A model generated the notes under the pieces. That model searched no databases. It saw only the letters and a program-made list of their open reading frames with translations, and was not told the origin of the DNA. 7,646 nucleotides of DNA from assembly GCA_003176035.1 (NCBI GenBank), contig PSRL01000099.1:1-7646 (forward strand). Direction: 5' to 3'. A program made the translations under genes and the position numbers. This DNA is from Verrucomicrobiota bacterium. Its GTDB lineage: Bacteria > Verrucomicrobiota > Verrucomicrobiia > Chthoniobacterales > Xiphinematobacteraceae. Positions 4,942 to 7,646 of the stretch are shown here, piece after piece (the first letter of the stretch is position 1; each line of letters starts with the position of its first letter).

Positions 4942-5403
4942 ATGAGACTCCACACCTTAAAACCACGTCCCGGTGCCACCCATCGTAAAAAGCGTCTGGG
5001 CGCCGGCGAAAGTAGCGGTCGAGGTAAGACCGCGGGTAAAGGTCATAAGGGCCAAAAAGCGCGCTCAGGAGGAAGCATCCGCCCCGGTTTTGAAGGTGGA
5101 CAAATGCCGCTCATCCGACGTTTGCCTAAAAGAGGATTTAGTAACATTAAATTTAAAGAGACCGTAGGCATTGTTAACTTGGATGACTTGGAAGAGCGTT
5201 TCGAAGAGGGCGCTATCATTAATGAAACTCTCTTGCGAGAACAGGGGCTGATCCGTGGTCATCTTGATGTCATTAAGATTTTGGGACGAGGAGAACTTAC
5301 CAAGCGATTTACTATCGAGGTCGATCGTGCTAGTAATGCTGCCAAAGAAAAGATTGAAAAATCCGGTGGCTCGCTTTCCCTTCGCAAGAGTTCCGCAAAT
5401 TAA
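4942..5403 (+). CDS. rplO: 50S ribosomal protein L15
   Basis: L15 threads a long extended N-terminal arm into 23S rRNA and joins late in 50S assembly. The 153-residue product (144 in E. coli) begins MRLHTLKPRPGATHRKKRLG and has the Gly/Lys/Arg-rich arm GESSGRGKTAGKGHKGQKARSGG (about residues 22-44). FEGGQMPLIRRLPKRGF follows (about 50-66), then a globular C-terminal domain with VGIVNLDDLEERF and GHLDVIKILGRGELTKRFTIEVDRAS. The C-terminal tail KSGGSLSLRKSSAN is slightly long. Start and stop are unambiguous by homology, although no Shine-Dalgarno site precedes the ATG. It starts 4 nt after rpsE and is very likely translated by coupling. An alternative frame over the first 200 bases is a shadow of the basic arm. 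Confidence 0.97.
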   Translation: MRLHTLKPRPGATHRKKRLGAGESSGRGKTAGKGHKGQKARSGGSIRPGFEGGQMPLIRRLPKRGFSNIKFKETVGIVNLDDLEERFEEGAIINETLLREQGLIRGHLDVIKILGRGELTKRFTIEVDRASNAAKEKIEKSGGSLSLRKSSAN

Positions 5404-5404
5404 T

Positions 5405-5434
5405 CGAATTCTGCTAGGCTATGTTCTAAATTCG
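5405..5434 (+). other. Weak inverted repeat in the rplO-secY spacer
   Basis: CGAATT (5405-5410) can pair with AATTCG (5429-5434) across an 18-nt loop, just after the rplO stop. No T-run follows, so it is not a typical intrinsic terminator, and secY must be expressed from somewhere. I see no convincing -35/-10 promoter in the 66-nt spacer. The repeat may be chance. Confidence 0.2.
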
Positions 5435-5469
5435 GCGCATCATACTCTCCCGTGTATCCTTAATTTTGT

Positions 5470-6978
5470 ATGATCTCCGCTTTTACAAACATCTTTAAAA
5501 TCCCTGAACTTCGTCAAAGGATTTTATTTACCTTGGCGATGGTGATAATTATGCGCATTGGCGCGGTTATCGCAACTCCGGGTATTAATGCGGAGGTGCT
5601 CCGTCAGTGGTTTTTGAGCGCGGCTAATTCTCAATCCAGTGGAGGAGTGGCTGCACTCTTTAATCTCTTTACCGGTGGAGCTCTTGGGAACTGTGCGATT
5701 TTTTCTTTGGGCATCATGCCCTACATCAGCGCCTCGATCATGTTTCAGCTTTTGACCGCCGTCATTCCGCGGCTTGGGAAATTGGCACGTGAAGATGGCG
5801 GGCGTCAGAAAATCATGCTTTATACCCGGTATGCCACTATATTGCTGTGTATCATCCAGGGATATTTTCTAGCCCTTTCATTTGAAAATCCCCGCTCTAG
5901 CCCATTTCTTCATGGCATTGTAGAGACGATGCAACGCCTGGATATGTCCCTCGTTCCGCATCCGGGACTTGGGTTTCGCTTGTTGACTATTATTACCATG
6001 ACAGCCGGCACTCTATTCCTAATGTGGCTGGGCGATCAAATTACTGAGCGGGGCGTGGGGAATGGAACCTCTCTCATTATTACAGTCGGTATTTTAGCCC
6101 AACTTCCCGCCGGCCTTCTCCAGGCGTGGAGAACTTTTGTGCCTAGCGGATCAGGTGCGGCATCCACAGTAAATCCCATCATCCTCGTGTTGATGTGTGC
6201 TTTTCTTGTGCTGGTGATAGCAATGGTCATTGCCGTTACCCAAGCACAGAGGAAGATCAGTATCCAATACGCCAAGCGCGTGGTTGGCCGTAAAGTTTAC
6301 GGCGGCCAAACACAATACATGCCCCTGAAAGTGAATTACGCTGGCGTAATGCCCATCATCTTTGCCCAAGCCATCCTCATTTTCCCATCCACCATTCTGA
6401 AGATGGCCTTTCCCCAACATAAAATGGCGTCCGATTTGGCGGATATGCTGACCACGGGGTGGCTGCATTACACACTATATGGCGTGATGATCTTCTTTTT
6501 TAGCTATTTTTGGGTGGCCACTCAATTTCAACCCGCTCAAATTGCGGATGACCTAAAGAAATATGGCGGATTCATTCCGGGTGTGCGGCCAGGAAAACCT
6601 ACGGCAGACTTCTTGGACTTTACTATGACGCGACTGACCTTTGCCGGTGCTTTGTTTCTGACAATCATAGCGGTTCTTCCGCAGGCACTCTATCAGGGAT
6701 TGAATCTCCCTTATACCGCCGCTCAGTTTTTTGGCGGTACAGGATTGTTGATCATTGTGGGGGTGGTTTTGGATACCATGCGACAAGTGGAAACCCATCT
6801 TCTGCAGAGGCATTATGACGGATTTTTAAGAAAAGGGCGGTTGCGAGGTGCTCGGGATTATCAGGGTGGGACGGGAAGTGGCGCCCTCGTGGCGGAATCT
6901 TCCTTGATATGGTTTTATGTTGCGGCCGCTATCTTGGTGATAGCCGGAACCACTATTTTGGTTGCCTATCATCATTAA
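5470..6978 (+). CDS. secY: Protein translocase subunit SecY (long, extra C-terminal membrane segment)
   Basis: SecY is the inner-membrane channel through which SecA or the ribosome moves proteins, working with SecE and SecG. The 502-residue product exceeds the usual 430-445. Family landmarks are FNLFTGGALGNCAIFSLGIMPYISASIMFQLL (plug and second membrane helix, about 64-95), LMWLGDQITERGVGNGTSLII (about 184-204), the cytosolic 6/7 loop QYAKRVVGRKVYGGQTQYMPLKVNYAGVMPIIFA, and the 8/9 loop GGFIPGVRPGKPTADFLDFTMTRLT with the conserved Arg at about 373. Ten membrane helices are visible by eye between about 18 and 436. After the usual end (RHYDGFLRKGRLRG, about 447-460) there is an added glycine-rich linker and a further hydrophobic segment (about 479-499). 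The loop at about 139-168 is also longer than in E. coli. No Shine-Dalgarno site precedes the ATG. Confidence 0.97.
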   Translation: MISAFTNIFKIPELRQRILFTLAMVIIMRIGAVIATPGINAEVLRQWFLSAANSQSSGGVAALFNLFTGGALGNCAIFSLGIMPYISASIMFQLLTAVIPRLGKLAREDGGRQKIMLYTRYATILLCIIQGYFLALSFENPRSSPFLHGIVETMQRLDMSLVPHPGLGFRLLTIITMTAGTLFLMWLGDQITERGVGNGTSLIITVGILAQLPAGLLQAWRTFVPSGSGAASTVNPIILVLMCAFLVLVIAMVIAVTQAQRKISIQYAKRVVGRKVYGGQTQYMPLKVNYAGVMPIIFAQAILIFPSTILKMAFPQHKMASDLADMLTTGWLHYTLYGVMIFFFSYFWVATQFQPAQIADDLKKYGGFIPGVRPGKPTADFLDFTMTRLTFAGALFLTIIAVLPQALYQGLNLPYTAAQFFGGTGLLIIVGVVLDTMRQVETHLLQRHYDGFLRKGRLRGARDYQGGTGSGALVAESSLIWFYVAAAILVIAGTTILVAYHH

Positions 6979-7022
6979 TTACCGCCAGCTATCTTCCTCT
7001 AAATAGGTGGGCTTTTCGGGAA

Positions 7023-7646
7023 ATGATTCCTATTAAAAACGACCAGGAAATCCAAAAAATGCGTGTCGCGGGGGCGATCGCAGGGAATATCTTGCAAGAA
7101 CTTTCAGCGCTTATAGCTCCCGGCTTGACTACCCGGGAAATCGACGAAGCGGCCGGAGAGCTGATGAAGGCAGCCGGTGTGCGCAGCGCATTTTTGGGTT
7201 ACCGTGATTTTCCAGGTCGAATTTGTATTAGCTTGAATGAAGAAGTTGTGCACGGCATTGGAGGCAAGCGGCGTATCAAATATGGAGACATCGTCAAACT
7301 CGACGTCGGTATCATTTGCGATGGCTGGATTGGCGATACCGCCGCGACTGTCCCTGCCGGAATGATTGCTCCGGAAGTAGAACAGCTGATTACGACCACT
7401 CAGGATATCCTCCTGAGCGCAATTCCACTCGCTCAAGCGGGAAAAAGATTAGGAGATCTTTGCGCTCATATTGAAGAGCGCACCATTGCCGCGGGATACA
7501 GCGTAGTGCGCGAATTTGTCGGGCATGGGGTCGGGCGAAATTTGCATGAGGAGCCACAAATCCCCAACTACGGGCGGCGAGGGACCGGGCCAAAGCTTAA
7601 AGCAGGCATGACCCTGGCAGTGGAACCTATGATTAACCTTGGCAGA
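7023..7646 (+). CDS. map: Methionine aminopeptidase, type I (3' partial)
   Basis: This enzyme removes the initiator methionine from nascent proteins at the ribosome, using a dinuclear metal centre. The frame runs from the ATG at 7023 to the last base of the window without a stop, giving 208 residues of about 250-265. It begins MIPIKNDQEIQKMRVAG and has the pita-bread fold motifs. His77 lies in NEEVVHGIG, Asp94 in KLDVGII and Asp105 in WIGDTAA; His168 lies in FVGHGVGRNLHEEP and Glu201 in LAVEPMI. They correspond to E. coli His79, Asp97, Asp108, His171 and Glu204. The last metal ligand (Glu235 in E. coli) lies beyond the window. No N-terminal zinc-finger extension is present, and the residues before the fold are few, so it is the short type Ia form. 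A weak AGGTGG lies 12 nt upstream. In Firmicutes adk lies between secY and map; here it does not. Confidence 0.97.
   Translation, partial: MIPIKNDQEIQKMRVAGAIAGNILQELSALIAPGLTTREIDEAAGELMKAAGVRSAFLGYRDFPGRICISLNEEVVHGIGGKRRIKYGDIVKLDVGIICDGWIGDTAATVPAGMIAPEVEQLITTTQDILLSAIPLAQAGKRLGDLCAHIEERTIAAGYSVVREFVGHGVGRNLHEEPQIPNYGRRGTGPKLKAGMTLAVEPMINLGR

Noticed and set aside
5404..5469. Promoter or terminator between rplO and secY
   Set aside because: I could not find a -35/-10 pair with acceptable spacing, and the weak inverted repeat has an 18-nt loop and no following T-run.
6979..7022. Hairpin hiding the AGGTGG before map (CCGCC with GGTGG)
   Set aside because: It is only five pairs including a G-U, with a 19-nt loop; too weak to report as a feature.

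Overview
The window is a stretch of the bacterial S10/spc ribosomal-protein gene cluster. All fourteen genes lie on the + strand in tight succession: 'rpsC (S3, 5' end missing), rplP (L16), rpmC (L29), rpsQ (S17), rplN (L14), rplX (L24), rplE (L5), rpsH (S8), rplF (L6), rplR (L18), rpsE (S5), rplO (L15), secY and map' (3' end missing). The cluster makes parts of both ribosomal subunits, then the protein-export channel, then the enzyme that trims the initiator methionine. The products therefore act together in making, exporting and maturing proteins. I see no mobile element, CRISPR array, tRNA, rRNA, recognisable promoter or terminator, and no gene on the - strand.

Likely source: rpsN (S14) is absent between rplE and rpsH, rpmD (L30) is absent between rpsE and rplO, and adk is absent between secY and map. 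Loss of rpsN and rpmD from this cluster is familiar from the Planctomycetes-Verrucomicrobia-Chlamydiae (PVC) group. With map following secY, long SecY and moderate base composition, Verrucomicrobiota is my best guess. This is an inference from gene order and remembered protein sequences, not from a search.

Layout: positions 1-2229 are the end of the S10 part and the start of the spc part. Genes there are very tight, with ATGA stop/start overlaps at rpmC/rpsQ and rplN/rplX. Positions 2230-2273 are a short junction between rplX and rplE with two tandem hairpins and a 13-codon reading frame. The corresponding junction in E. coli is where S8 represses the spc operon. Positions 2274-5403 hold rplE to rplO, with untranslated spacers of 68 nt (rpsH-rplF) and 94 nt (rplF-rplR). 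Positions 5404-7646 hold secY and map. No gene-free stretch exceeds 100 bases.

I found no new system. This is a conserved housekeeping locus. The points most worth a second look are the rplX-rplE junction, an extra C-terminal membrane segment in SecY, a structured 94-nt spacer before rplR, an eight-G run inside rpsC, and the frequent lack of Shine-Dalgarno sites.
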